DNA of 64,000 nucleotides, taken from NCBI RefSeq assembly GCF_900100955.1, contig NZ_FNCC01000007.1:310001-374000 (forward strand), read 5' to 3'. Both the position numbers and the translations under genes were made by a program. The stretch's first letter is position 1; every line of letters begins with the position of its first letter. The stretch is from Lentzea fradiae (GTDB taxonomy: Bacteria; Actinomycetota; Actinomycetes; Mycobacteriales; Pseudonocardiaceae). Below, piece after piece: positions 7,656-16,417 of this stretch. Under the pieces are notes generated by a model. The model did no database searches. It was not told the origin of the DNA and saw only the letters and a program-made list of their open reading frames with translations.

Positions 7656-8372
7656 CTAGGCGCCGTAGTCGAACGGTGCCGCGGCCCCCGCGACGGCCGG
7701 GCCGCGCAGGTGCGAACGGCCCTTGCCGACCGAGCGGAGCGTGTGCGCGAGGAGGTCCTCGAAGTCCGCGAGCTTGCTGTCCACGTACGCGTCGCACTCC
7801 GACCGCAGCCGGATGGCCTCGTTCTGGGCCGCGTCGAGGATGCGGGCCGCCTCGGCCTGCGCCGCGCGGACGACCTCCTGCTCGGCGACGAGCCTGGCCT
7901 GCTCGGCCCGCCCGTCCTCGACGGCGCGCTCGTAGGTGGCGCGGCCTGCCTGGATCATCCGCTCGGCCTCGGCGTGGGAACGGCCGACCAGCTCGTCGTA
8001 CTCCTGCCGACCGGCGGCGACGGCGCGTTGCGCCTGGTCCTCGGCCTCCGAGACCATCCGCTCCGCGCGGGCGCGGGCGTCGGACAGCATCGCCTCGGCC
8101 TCGGCCTGCGCCTCCGCGAGCATGCGGTCGGCGTCGGCGCGGGCCTTCGAAATCCCCGTCTCGGCCTCGTGCTTGGCCTTGCCGACGACCTCGTCGCGGT
8201 GGTCCAGCACGTCCTGCGCGTCGTCGAGCTCAGGCGGGATGGCGTCGCGCACGTCGTCGAGCAGTTCGAGCACGTCGCCGCGCGGCACCACACAACCCGA
8301 GGTCATCGGTACTCCGCGCGCTTCCTCGACGATCGTGACGAGCTCGTCGAGTGCCTCGAACACCCGGTACAC
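7656..8372 (-). CDS. sepIVA: SepIVA-like DivIVA-family septation protein
   Basis: 238-residue coiled-coil protein. An N-terminal segment (MYRVFEALDELVTIVEEARG) precedes a long Ala/Glu/Arg heptad region, about residues 60-215 (ARADADRMLAEAQAEAEAML). In mycobacteria the homologue at the same position (Rv2927c, SepIVA) is an essential septal protein tied to division and polar growth. The GTG start at 8372 has a GGGAG SD. The assignment rests on gene order plus overall architecture, since coiled coils look alike. Confidence 0.8.
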   Translation of the reverse strand: MYRVFEALDELVTIVEEARGVPMTSGCVVPRGDVLELLDDVRDAIPPELDDAQDVLDHRDEVVGKAKHEAETGISKARADADRMLAEAQAEAEAMLSDARARAERMVSEAEDQAQRAVAAGRQEYDELVGRSHAEAERMIQAGRATYERAVEDGRAEQARLVAEQEVVRAAQAEAARILDAAQNEAIRLRSECDAYVDSKLADFEDLLAHTLRSVGKGRSHLRGPAVAGAAAPFDYGA

Positions 8373-8487
8373 GTCTCACTCCCTAACCCTGTGGATCCCG
8401 CTCCCCAGTGTGCCCTGCCGATCTCCCCGAAAGAGGGAGCCGGGCAGGGCGTGTCAGGATTTCCCCCTCAGCCACCCGGGGGAACAG

Positions 8488-8931
8488 ATGAAGATCAGGA
8501 AGGCCACCGCGGCCGACGTGGACGCGATCGTGGCGATGCTGGCCGACGACCCGCTGGGCGCGAAGCGCGAGCAGCCGGGCGACCCGGCCTACGCGAAGGC
8601 GTTCGGCACCATCGACGCCGACCCCCACCAGTACCTGGCGGTGGCCGTGGACGACGCGGACGAGGTCGTGGGCACGTTGCAGCTCACGTTCACGACGGGC
8701 CTGTCCAGGAAGGGCATGACCAGGGCGACCGTGGAGGCCGTGCGCGTGCGCTCGGACCAGCGCGGCAACGGTCTCGGCGAGCACCTGCTCACCTGGGCCG
8801 TCGACGAGGCCCGCGCCCGAGGCTGCGGCCTGGTCCAGCTCACCACCGACGCCTCCCGGACCGACGCCCACCGCTTCTACGAACGGCTGGGCTTCGTCGC
8901 CTCGCACGTGGGGATGAAGCTGGCGCCCTAA
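8488..8931 (+). CDS. GNAT-family N-acetyltransferase
   Basis: 147-residue GCN5-related acetyltransferase with a complete single domain: MKIRKATAADVDAIVAML, the core strand VGTLQLTFTTGLS, acetyl-CoA-binding loop VRVRSDQRGNGLGEHLL, and the terminal HRFYERLGFVAS. The ATG follows a GGGGGAAC SD. Its TAA overlaps the coaD stop tail-to-tail by four bases (8928-8931). Substrate unknown. Confidence 0.88.
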   Translation: MKIRKATAADVDAIVAMLADDPLGAKREQPGDPAYAKAFGTIDADPHQYLAVAVDDADEVVGTLQLTFTTGLSRKGMTRATVEAVRVRSDQRGNGLGEHLLTWAVDEARARGCGLVQLTTDASRTDAHRFYERLGFVASHVGMKLAP

Positions 8932-9410
8932 CGCGTGTCGGCGAGCCGCTGCTGCAACCGCTGCTCGACCAGCCCCGGCAGCAACGTCGACACGTCGCCC
9001 CCGTACGTCGCGACCTCCTTGACCAGCGAAGACGCCAGGAAGGAGTACTGCGGGCTGGCCTGCATGAACAGCGTGTCCACCCCGGTGAGCTGGTGGTTCA
9101 TCTGCGCCATCTGCAGCTCGTAGTCGTAGTCGCTGACAGCGCGAAGACCCTTGACGATGGCCTTGATGTTGTTCTCGCGGCAGTAGTCGACCAGCAGCCC
9201 GTGCCACGAGTCGACTCGCACGTTGTCCCACTGCGAGGTGACCTCGCGCAGCATCTCCTGACGCTCTTCAACGGAGAACAAGGTGCGCTTGTTCTTGTTG
9301 ATGAGCACAGCGACGACAACCTCGTCGAACAGGTGCGCGGCTCTCCCGATGATGTCCAGGTGACCGTTCGTTACCGGGTCGTAGGAGCCGGGGTACACGG
9401 CACGAGTCAT
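8928..9410 (-). CDS. coaD: Phosphopantetheine adenylyltransferase
   Basis: Fourth step of coenzyme A synthesis: 4'-phosphopantetheine + ATP to dephospho-CoA. 160 residues: MTRAVYPGSYDPVTNGHLD with the nucleotidyltransferase T/HxGH-type motif, KGLRAVSDYDYELQMA for substrate binding, and the ATP-binding FLASSLVKEVA. Cytoplasmic hexamer in the family. It follows rsmD by about 50 bp, the usual rsmD-coaD order. Confidence 0.97.
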   Translation of the reverse strand: MTRAVYPGSYDPVTNGHLDIIGRAAHLFDEVVVAVLINKNKRTLFSVEERQEMLREVTSQWDNVRVDSWHGLLVDYCRENNIKAIVKGLRAVSDYDYELQMAQMNHQLTGVDTLFMQASPQYSFLASSLVKEVATYGGDVSTLLPGLVEQRLQQRLADTR

Positions 9411-9462
9411 GGAGCGGACGCTAGCACCCGATCGGACGCCACCAGGCGTGTCGTGGTTCTCG

Positions 9463-10017
9463 TCACCCATCGGAACGCACCTGCCCCCAATACACGGCGG
9501 TGTCCCCGTAACGCTTGGCGCGCAGCGGTTCCACCACCTCCGGCCAGCCCGGTTCGGCACTTCGCGAAGCACGTTCCACGATCAAGAGGGCCTCCGGCGC
9601 CAACCGGCCGGCGACACCTCGTAACACCTTCGCAAGGTCGTCGTCCCCCACCGAGTACGGCGGATCGGCGAAGACGACGTCGAACGCCTCCCCCTCGGCA
9701 GCGACAAACGCCTCGGCCGCCCGGTTGACGACGAGAACGTCCCCCATCCCCAGCTCCCGCGCGTTGGCCTTGATCACCTCGGCCGCCCGCCGATCAGCCT
9801 CGACGAACGTCGCATGAGCGGCCCCCCGGCTCAACGCCTCGAACCCCAGCGCCCCGGACCCGGCGTACAGGTCCAGCACCCGAGCGCCGTCAAGGTCGGC
9901 GAACGACTCCAGCGAACTGAACAACGCCTCCCGAACCCGCTCGGACGTGGGCCGAGTGCCCTTGGGCGGCACCTTGAGCCGACGACCACCAGCGACCCCG
10001 GCAACGATTCGTGTCAC
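9463..10017 (-). CDS. rsmD: 16S rRNA (guanine(966)-N2)-methyltransferase RsmD
   Basis: SAM-dependent methyltransferase modifying G966 of 16S rRNA. 184 residues from GTG 10017 (TRIVAGVAGGRRLKVPPKG), with SAM motif LDLYAGSGALGFEALSRGA and the catalytic DPPY in FADPPYSVGDDD. The upstream in-frame start at 10038 is possible, but 10017 matches the family N-terminus. It precedes coaD. Confidence 0.93.
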   Translation of the reverse strand: MTRIVAGVAGGRRLKVPPKGTRPTSERVREALFSSLESFADLDGARVLDLYAGSGALGFEALSRGAAHATFVEADRRAAEVIKANARELGMGDVLVVNRAAEAFVAAEGEAFDVVFADPPYSVGDDDLAKVLRGVAGRLAPEALLIVERASRSAEPGWPEVVEPLRAKRYGDTAVYWGQVRSDG

Positions 10018-10125
10018 CCCACCATCGTCCCAGCACACACGGGCAACGGCGAAGCCGAGCAGTCCCTGCCAAAGCGAGGCGCGGTGGTGGCTCCCTCAGG
10101 AGTGCCGGGAGCCTTCGGAACCCGC

Positions 10126-11199
10126 TCAAGCGATCGACTGCCACCACCCGTCGACGTCCCCGGGAGCGTCCACGTCCACCCGCTCCCCTGGCCGGGGCAC
10201 GGCCATGGTCATCCCCCGGGCCTTGACCTCCCGCCACACCCGGTCGATCGGCTCCCCCCAGGGATGCAACGACAGGTTGAACGTCGCCCAGTGGACAGGG
10301 ATCAACAACCCACCCCCGAGATCCTCGAACGCCCGAACCCCGTCCTCGGGCGTCATGTGGATGTCAGGCCAAGCATCCGCATAAGCCCCGACCTGCATCA
10401 GGACAGCGTCGAACGGCCCATACGAAGCCCCGATCTCCTTGTAGCCGGAGAAATACCCGGTGTCCCCGCTGTAGAACACAGACCGATCCCCACGAGCGAT
10501 CACCCACGAAGCCCACAACGTGACGTCACGAGCCACAGACCGCCCGGAAAAGTGTTGTGCCGCAGTACAAGTGAGCGTGAACCCGTCCACCTCGTACGAC
10601 TCGTCCCAGTCGAGCTCGACCACCCGCGAAGCAGGCACGTCCCACCGCTCCAAATGCGCCCCGATCCCCAACGGGACGACGAACACGGCGGAAGTGGACC
10701 GAGTCAGCTCCTGCACGGTGGCCATGTCGAGGTGGTCGTAGTGGTCGTGCGAGATCACCACGGCGCTGACGGTCGGCAAATCGGACAACTCGTGCGGCAC
10801 CGGGTGCAGCCTCTTGGGCCCGAGATGGGCGGAAGGCGACACCCGGTCACTCCACACGGGATCGATCAGCACAGCCGCGCCGTCGATCTCGACGAGCGAC
10901 GAGGCGTGTCCGAACCAGGTGATGTGCAGCCCCGACGTCACCGGCTCCGCGGGTCCCACCAGCGGCACGGCACCGGACGGCTTGCGGTCGGCGCCGCCGA
11001 GGACGAACTCGCGCATCGGGATCGCGTCGCGGTCCGGCGTGCTGCGGATCTTCGCGCGGTTGCGGAACTTCCCGTCGCGGTACTGCGGTGAGCGCGCCAT
11101 CTTGACCGGGTCCGGCGTGCCGCCCAGCTGTTTCGGAACGTCCCTCAGTGCCCACGCCACGCCCGCCAGTCCGAGCAGGCCGGCCAACGCCTTCTTCAT
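10126..11199 (-). CDS. MBL-fold metal-dependent hydrolase (NAPE-PLD/UlaG-like)
   Basis: 357-residue metallo-beta-lactamase-fold hydrolase. The N-terminal hydrophobic stretch (MKKALAGLLGLAGVAWAL) may be a membrane anchor. The fold starts at HITWFGHASSLVEIDG, has the metal motif SHDHYDHLD, then YSGDTGY and PVHWATFNLSLHPWGEP. This layout resembles N-acylphosphatidylethanolamine phospholipase D-like enzymes of bacteria. Substrate unknown. ATG 11199 has a good AAAGGGA SD. The 5' half uses more A-ending codons than its neighbours. Confidence 0.87.
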   Translation of the reverse strand: MKKALAGLLGLAGVAWALRDVPKQLGGTPDPVKMARSPQYRDGKFRNRAKIRSTPDRDAIPMREFVLGGADRKPSGAVPLVGPAEPVTSGLHITWFGHASSLVEIDGAAVLIDPVWSDRVSPSAHLGPKRLHPVPHELSDLPTVSAVVISHDHYDHLDMATVQELTRSTSAVFVVPLGIGAHLERWDVPASRVVELDWDESYEVDGFTLTCTAAQHFSGRSVARDVTLWASWVIARGDRSVFYSGDTGYFSGYKEIGASYGPFDAVLMQVGAYADAWPDIHMTPEDGVRAFEDLGGGLLIPVHWATFNLSLHPWGEPIDRVWREVKARGMTMAVPRPGERVDVDAPGDVDGWWQSIA

Positions 11200-11274
11200 G
11201 CGAATCCCTTTCCCCTGACCCCGTGCCCGGTGCAACGCACGGAATCGTCGTGGAGTTCCTCGCTCCGCGCACAA

Positions 11275-11312
11275 CGAAACGGGCCCGGCACGCGTGTGCC
11301 GGGCCCGTTTCG
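11275..11312 (-). terminator. pyc terminator
   Basis: Perfect 17-bp arms (CGAAACGGGCCCGGCAC and its complement) with a 4-nt loop, 10 bp downstream of the pyc stop codon on the minus strand. Confidence 0.85.
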
Positions 11313-11321
11313 CGACTCAGG

Positions 11322-14300
11322 TCACTCCAGGACGATCAGGAGGTCCCCGCCCTCCACCTGCTGGGCTCCGCGCACCGCGAGGCGCTGCACGACACCCGCC
11401 TTGGGCGCGGTGATCGCGGCCTCCATCTTCATGGCCTCGATGGTCGCGACGGTCTGGCCCGCCTCGACCCGGTCGCCCTCCTCCACGGACGCCGTCACGA
11501 CGCCGGCGAACGGTGCCGCCACGTGGTTCTGGTTGCCGCGGTCGGCCTTCTCGGCCACCGGGACGTCGGCGGCCACCGAGCGGTCGCGGACCTGGATCGG
11601 GCGCAGCTGCCCGTTCAGGGTCGCCATGACGGTGCGGATGCCGCGCTCGTCGGCCTCGGAGATGGCCTCCAGGCCGATCAGCAGCCGGACGCCGGGCTCC
11701 AGGTCGACGGAGTACTCCTCGCCGGGGCGCAGCCCGTAGAAGAAGTCCTTGGAGCGCAACACGGACGTGTCGCCGTACGCCTCGCGGTGGACGGTGAACT
11801 CCTTGGTGGGCGCCGGGAACAGCAGCCTGTTCAGCGTCGCCCGCCGGTCCTCGGCGAGACCGGTCTCGTCCTCCGCCGACAGCTCCTCGACCCGCTTCGG
11901 GGCCGCGCGGCCCTCCAGCGCCTTGCTGCGGAACGGCTCCGGCCAGCCGCCGGGCGGGTCACCCAGCTCGCCGTGCAGGAAGCCGATCACCGACGCGGGG
12001 ATGTCGTACTTGCCGGGGTTCTGCTCGAACTCCTCCGGCGCGACGCCCGCGCCCACGAGGTGCAGCGCGAGGTCGCCGACGACCTTGGACGACGGCGTCA
12101 CCTTCACGAGGTGGCCGAGCATCCGGTCGGCCGCCGCGTACATCGACTCGATCTCCTCGAACTTGTCGCCCAGGCCCAGTGCCACGGCCTGGGTGCGCAG
12201 GTTCGAGAGCTGACCACCGGGGATCTCGTGGTGGTAGACGCGGCCGGTCGGGCCGGGGATGCCGGACTCGAACGGCGCGTAGATCTTGCGCACGGCCTCC
12301 CAGTAGGGCTCCAGGTCGCACACGTTCTGCAGGTCGAGGCCCGTGGCGCGCTCGGTGTGGTCGGTCAGCGCCACGATCGACGACAGCGGCGGCTGCGACG
12401 TCGTGCCCGCCATCGACGCGGTGGCGCCGTCGATCGCGTCGACACCGGCCTGGATCGCCGCGAGGTAGGTGGCCAGCTGGCCGCCCGCCGTGTCGTGGGT
12501 GTGCAGGTGGACCGGGAGGTCGAACTCCTTGCGCAACGCCGTGATCAGGCGGGACGCGGCCGGTGCCCGCAGCAGGCCCGCCATGTCCTTGACGCAGAGC
12601 ACGTGCGCTCCCGCGCCCACGATCTGCTCGGCGAGCTTGAGGTAGTAGTCCAGTGTGTACAGCCGCTCGTCCGGGTTGGACAGGTCGCTGGTGTAGCAGA
12701 GCGCGACCTCGGCGACCGCGGTCCCGGTCTCGCGCACGGCCTCGATGGCCGGGCGCATCTGCTCGACGTCGTTCAGCGCGTCGAAGATCCGGAAGATGTC
12801 GATGCCGGTGCTGGTGGCCTCCTCGACGAACGCCTTGGTGACCGCCTCCGGGTACGGCGTGTAGCCGACCGTGTTGCGGCCGCGCAGCAGCATCTGGAGG
12901 TTGATGTTCGGCACGGCCTCGCGCAGTGCCGCGAGCCGCTCCCACGGGTCCTCCGCGAGGAACCGCAGCGCCACGTCGTAGGTCGCGCCGCCCCAGGCTT
13001 CCAGCGACAGCAGCTGCGGCGTCATGCGCGCGACGTGCGGCGCGACGGCGAGCAGGTCCTTGGTGCGCACTCGGGTGGCGAGCAGCGACTGGTGCGCGTC
13101 GCGGAACGTCGTGTCCGTGACGCCGACGGCCTTGCTCTCCCGCAGCCAGCGCGCGAAGCCCTCGGGGCCGAGCTCGACCAGCTTCTGCTTCGAGCCGGCC
13201 GGGGCGTCGGTGCCGAGGTCGACCTCCGGCAGCTTCTCCCGCGGGTCGACCGCGGTCGGACGGGCGCCGTTGGGGTGGTTGACCGTGACGTCGGCCAGGT
13301 AGGTGAGCAGGCGCGTGCCGCGGTCGGCCGAGTGGCGGGCCGTCAGCAGGTGCGGGCGCTTCTCGATGAACGACGTGGTGACGCGGCCCTCGTAGAAGTC
13401 CGGGTCGTCGAGCACCGCCTGGATGAACGGGATGTTCGTGGACACGCCGCGGATGCGGAACTCCGCGATCGCGCGCCGCGCACGGGCGACGGCGAGGCCG
13501 AAGTTGCGGCCGCGGCACGTCAGCTTCACGAGCATCGAGTCGAAGTGCGGGCTGACCGCCATGCCCGCGCCGGCCGTGCCGCCGTCGAGGCGGATGCCGG
13601 AGCCACCGGGCGAGCGGTAGGCGCTGATCGTGCCGGTGTCCGGGCGGAAGCCGTTGGCCGGGTCCTCCGTGGTGATGCGGCACTGGAGGGCGGCGCCGCG
13701 CAGCTGCACCGTCTCCTGGGACAGGCCCAGGTCCTCCAGCGTCTCGCCGGACGCGATGCGCATCTGCGACTGCACCAGGTCGACGTCGGTCACCTCCTCG
13801 GTGACCGTGTGCTCGACCTGGATGCGCGGGTTCATCTCGATGAAGACGTAGTTGCCCTGGGGGTCGAGCAGGAACTCGACGGTGCCCGCGTTGCGGTAGC
13901 CGATGTGCCGGGCGAACTTGACGGCGTCGTTGCAGATCCGCTCGCGCAGCTCGGGGTCGAGGTTCGGCGCGGGCGCGATCTCGATGACCTTCTGGTGGCG
14001 CCGCTGCACGGAGCAGTCGCGCTCGAAGAGGTGGATCACGTTGCCCTGGCCGTCGGCGAGGATCTGCACCTCGATGTGGCGCGGCTCGACGACGGCCTGC
14101 TCGAGGAACACGGTCGGGTCGCCGAACGCCGACTCCGCCTCGCGTGACGCCGCCTCCAGCGCCTCGCGCAGCGCGGCCGGGTCGTCGACCTTGCGCATGC
14201 CGCGGCCACCACCACCGGCGACCGCCTTCACGAACACGGGGAAGCGCATCGACTTCGACGCTTCGAGCAACGCGTCGATGTCCGACGACGGCGCGCTCGA

Positions 14301-14699
14301 CTCCAGCACCGGCAGCCCGGCCTCGCGGGCGGCGGCGATGGCACGCGCCTTGTTGCCGGTGAGCTCCAGCACCTCCGCCACCGGGCCGATGAACGTCAGG
14401 CCCGCCTCGCGGCAGGCCATCGCCAGCTCGGGGTTCTCGGAGAGGAAGCCGTAGCCGGGGTAGATCGCGTCGGCCCCCGCCTTGCGCGCCGCCTTGATGA
14501 TCTCCTCGACGGAGAGGTAGGCGCGGACGGGGTGCCCCGGCTCACCGATCTCGTAGGCTTCGTCCGCCTTCAGGCGGTGCAACGAGTTCCGGTCCTCGTG
14601 GGGGAACACCGCGACCGTTCCCGCGCCCAGTTCGTAGGCGGCCCGGAACGCGCGAATCGCGATCTCGCCGCGGTTGGCGACAAGAACCTTGCGGAACAT
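11322..14699 (-). CDS. pyc: Pyruvate carboxylase
   Basis: Anaplerotic biotin enzyme: pyruvate + HCO3- + ATP to oxaloacetate. 1125 residues, full length. The biotin carboxylase domain (about 1-455) starts MFRKVLVANRGEIAIRAFRA, with YPGYGFLSEN and the ATP-grasp GGGGRGMRKV. The carboxyltransferase domain (about 530-830) has GVTDTTFRDAHQSLLATR, followed by the PYC_OADA region. The C-terminal biotinyl domain carries EAMKMEAAI with Lys ~1091 as biotin site. Single-chain type. It is followed by its own terminator. Confidence 0.98.
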   Translation of the reverse strand: MFRKVLVANRGEIAIRAFRAAYELGAGTVAVFPHEDRNSLHRLKADEAYEIGEPGHPVRAYLSVEEIIKAARKAGADAIYPGYGFLSENPELAMACREAGLTFIGPVAEVLELTGNKARAIAAAREAGLPVLESSAPSSDIDALLEASKSMRFPVFVKAVAGGGGRGMRKVDDPAALREALEAASREAESAFGDPTVFLEQAVVEPRHIEVQILADGQGNVIHLFERDCSVQRRHQKVIEIAPAPNLDPELRERICNDAVKFARHIGYRNAGTVEFLLDPQGNYVFIEMNPRIQVEHTVTEEVTDVDLVQSQMRIASGETLEDLGLSQETVQLRGAALQCRITTEDPANGFRPDTGTISAYRSPGGSGIRLDGGTAGAGMAVSPHFDSMLVKLTCRGRNFGLAVARARRAIAEFRIRGVSTNIPFIQAVLDDPDFYEGRVTTSFIEKRPHLLTARHSADRGTRLLTYLADVTVNHPNGARPTAVDPREKLPEVDLGTDAPAGSKQKLVELGPEGFARWLRESKAVGVTDTTFRDAHQSLLATRVRTKDLLAVAPHVARMTPQLLSLEAWGGATYDVALRFLAEDPWERLAALREAVPNINLQMLLRGRNTVGYTPYPEAVTKAFVEEATSTGIDIFRIFDALNDVEQMRPAIEAVRETGTAVAEVALCYTSDLSNPDERLYTLDYYLKLAEQIVGAGAHVLCVKDMAGLLRAPAASRLITALRKEFDLPVHLHTHDTAGGQLATYLAAIQAGVDAIDGATASMAGTTSQPPLSSIVALTDHTERATGLDLQNVCDLEPYWEAVRKIYAPFESGIPGPTGRVYHHEIPGGQLSNLRTQAVALGLGDKFEEIESMYAAADRMLGHLVKVTPSSKVVGDLALHLVGAGVAPEEFEQNPGKYDIPASVIGFLHGELGDPPGGWPEPFRSKALEGRAAPKRVEELSAEDETGLAEDRRATLNRLLFPAPTKEFTVHREAYGDTSVLRSKDFFYGLRPGEEYSVDLEPGVRLLIGLEAISEADERGIRTVMATLNGQLRPIQVRDRSVAADVPVAEKADRGNQNHVAAPFAGVVTASVEEGDRVEAGQTVATIEAMKMEAAITAPKAGVVQRLAVRGAQQVEGGDLLIVLE

Positions 14700-14932
14700 C
14701 CGAAGCCCTCCCGGAGTTACTCGACGGTCAGTTCAGGCACGTTACCGTGCGACTCTTGCCTGTTGGGAGAACCGTCCCACGTGATGGGTGTCATCCTGAT
14801 CGGTCTTGCCGCCGGTGATTCTCGCGTGGTGGGCGCCCCACCGGCACCCGCCACCCGGTCAGACTGCGGCCGGTAGTGGGTTTCACCGGATCGTGTGACG
14901 ATCTTGGTCACAGGCTCGGTAGGGTGAGCCAT

Positions 14933-16300
14933 ATGGCCGGGGCTGATGGAGCCGGGCAGCCTACTGCCCGCACACCGCATTTCGACGTTGTCCTCCGTGG
15001 TTACAACCAGCGGCAGGTGAATGAGAGAGTCACGCGCCTCGAGTTCGACCTCAAGAACGCGAGCCGGGCCCGTGACGCGGCATCGGCCCAGGTCGGCGAG
15101 CTGACGAAGCTGCTGAACGCCATGCGCGCCGACCTCGACAAGACCAAGATGCAGCTCCACAACCTGGCCAACAGCCCGTTGAGCGCGTCGAACGTCACAG
15201 AGCGCGTGCGCGTGATGATGAGCCTGGCCGAGGAAGAGATCGCGGACATCCGCAAGGACGCCCTCGACAAGGCCGCCGCGACCCGCGCGGAGGCGGAGAA
15301 GTGGGCGGCGGACCAGCGCGAGTCCCACCAGCGCCTGCTCGCCGAGACCGAGGCCCGCCGCAAGCAGCTGGAGCACACCTACCAGCAGCGCAACGCCGAC
15401 CTCGACAAGCAGTTCGCCGGCCGCCGCGCCGAGCTGGAGGCCGAGTTCGAGGCGATGCGCGCCAAGCTCGCCGCCGAGCACGAGTCGCTCACCGCCGAGG
15501 TCCGCGAGGAGGGTGAGCGCGTCGCCGCCGAGTTCGAGAAGAAGTCGGCCGACCTCGACGCCCGCCGCACCGAGCTCGACCAGAAGTACAAGGCGTACCA
15601 CGACGACCTCGACAAGGAGTACGACGGCCTCAAGGGGAAGCTGACCGCCGAGCACCAGAAGGTGCTGGCCGACGCGCGGGCCGAAGCCGGCAAGATCGTC
15701 GCCGACGCCGAGGCCAAGCGCACCGAGGCGCTCGGCAAGCTCGACAGCGAGCTGGCCGCCAAGAAGGCGGAGGCCGAGAAGGTCCTGTCCGAGCTCGAGG
15801 CCGAGTCGCTCGCCAAGGCCGAGAAGACCACCGCCGACGCGTCCGCGCAGGCCACCACCCTGGTCAGCGCCGCGGAGGAGAAGGCCGCGAGGACCCTGCG
15901 CGAGGCGGAGGAGAAGGCGCAGACCACCGTCGCCGAGGCCGACGAGAAGGCCACCACGCTCGTCCGCGACGCGGAGGCCCGCACGTCCGCCCTGGTCCGC
16001 GAGGCGGAGGAACGCTCAGCCGCCGCCGTCGCCGAGGCGGACCGGCGCGCCGCGGCCGCCGCCGAGAAGGAAGCCGCCCTGCGCGCCGCGCACGACAACC
16101 TGGCCACGCAGTTCCACGCCGCCCAGGCCGCGGTGGAGGCGGCGATGTCGGTGCTCAAGCCGCTGGAAGACGGGACCGCGGAGGACGACGACCCCGCCCC
16201 GTCCGGTGCCGACGCCGCGGCCAACGCTGCCGGGTCGAACGGATCCGGCGCGGGTGGCGAGGAGAAGACGGAGCAGCTGCCGAAGCCCCGGCAGAACTGA
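14933..16300 (+). CDS. DivIVA-domain long coiled-coil protein
   Basis: 455-residue cytoskeletal or scaffold-like protein. The DivIVA-type N-terminus (FDVVLRGYNQRQVNERVTRLE, residues ~17-37) precedes an almost continuous coiled coil, residues 40-410, rich in Ala/Glu/Lys/Arg, and an acidic disordered tail ending KPRQN. Domain plan resembles actinomycete polar-growth scaffolds (Scy/FilP-type and Wag31 relatives). Start chosen at ATG 14933 behind AGGGTGAG. It is divergent from pyc. This is the second DivIVA-type coiled-coil gene of the window, besides sepIVA. Confidence 0.82.
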   Translation: MAGADGAGQPTARTPHFDVVLRGYNQRQVNERVTRLEFDLKNASRARDAASAQVGELTKLLNAMRADLDKTKMQLHNLANSPLSASNVTERVRVMMSLAEEEIADIRKDALDKAAATRAEAEKWAADQRESHQRLLAETEARRKQLEHTYQQRNADLDKQFAGRRAELEAEFEAMRAKLAAEHESLTAEVREEGERVAAEFEKKSADLDARRTELDQKYKAYHDDLDKEYDGLKGKLTAEHQKVLADARAEAGKIVADAEAKRTEALGKLDSELAAKKAEAEKVLSELEAESLAKAEKTTADASAQATTLVSAAEEKAARTLREAEEKAQTTVAEADEKATTLVRDAEARTSALVREAEERSAAAVAEADRRAAAAAEKEAALRAAHDNLATQFHAAQAAVEAAMSVLKPLEDGTAEDDDPAPSGADAAANAAGSNGSGAGGEEKTEQLPKPRQN

Positions 16301-16313
16301 CCTCCCGGTTCGC

Positions 16314-16353
16314 GAGAACGGCGGCGGCGCGCTTCGGCGCACCGCCGCCGTTC
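16314..16353. terminator. Bidirectional terminator, coiled-coil gene / recG
   Basis: 18-bp stem with one mismatch and a TTCG tetraloop (left arm AGAACGGCGGCGGCGCGC), between convergent stops at 16300 (+) and 16418 (-). Confidence 0.85.
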
Positions 16354-16417
16354 TGCTGTCGTGAACCGGACCGGCCCGGGCCAGCCCTGCACCGGGTCGC
16401 GGTGAGCCGGGCCGCGG

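Noticed and set aside
11148..14147. 999-codon open frame antisense to pyc
   Set aside because: It is the complement-frame shadow of a full-length, motif-complete pyruvate carboxylase; its translation is a His/Arg/Asp/Leu-biased product with no domain.
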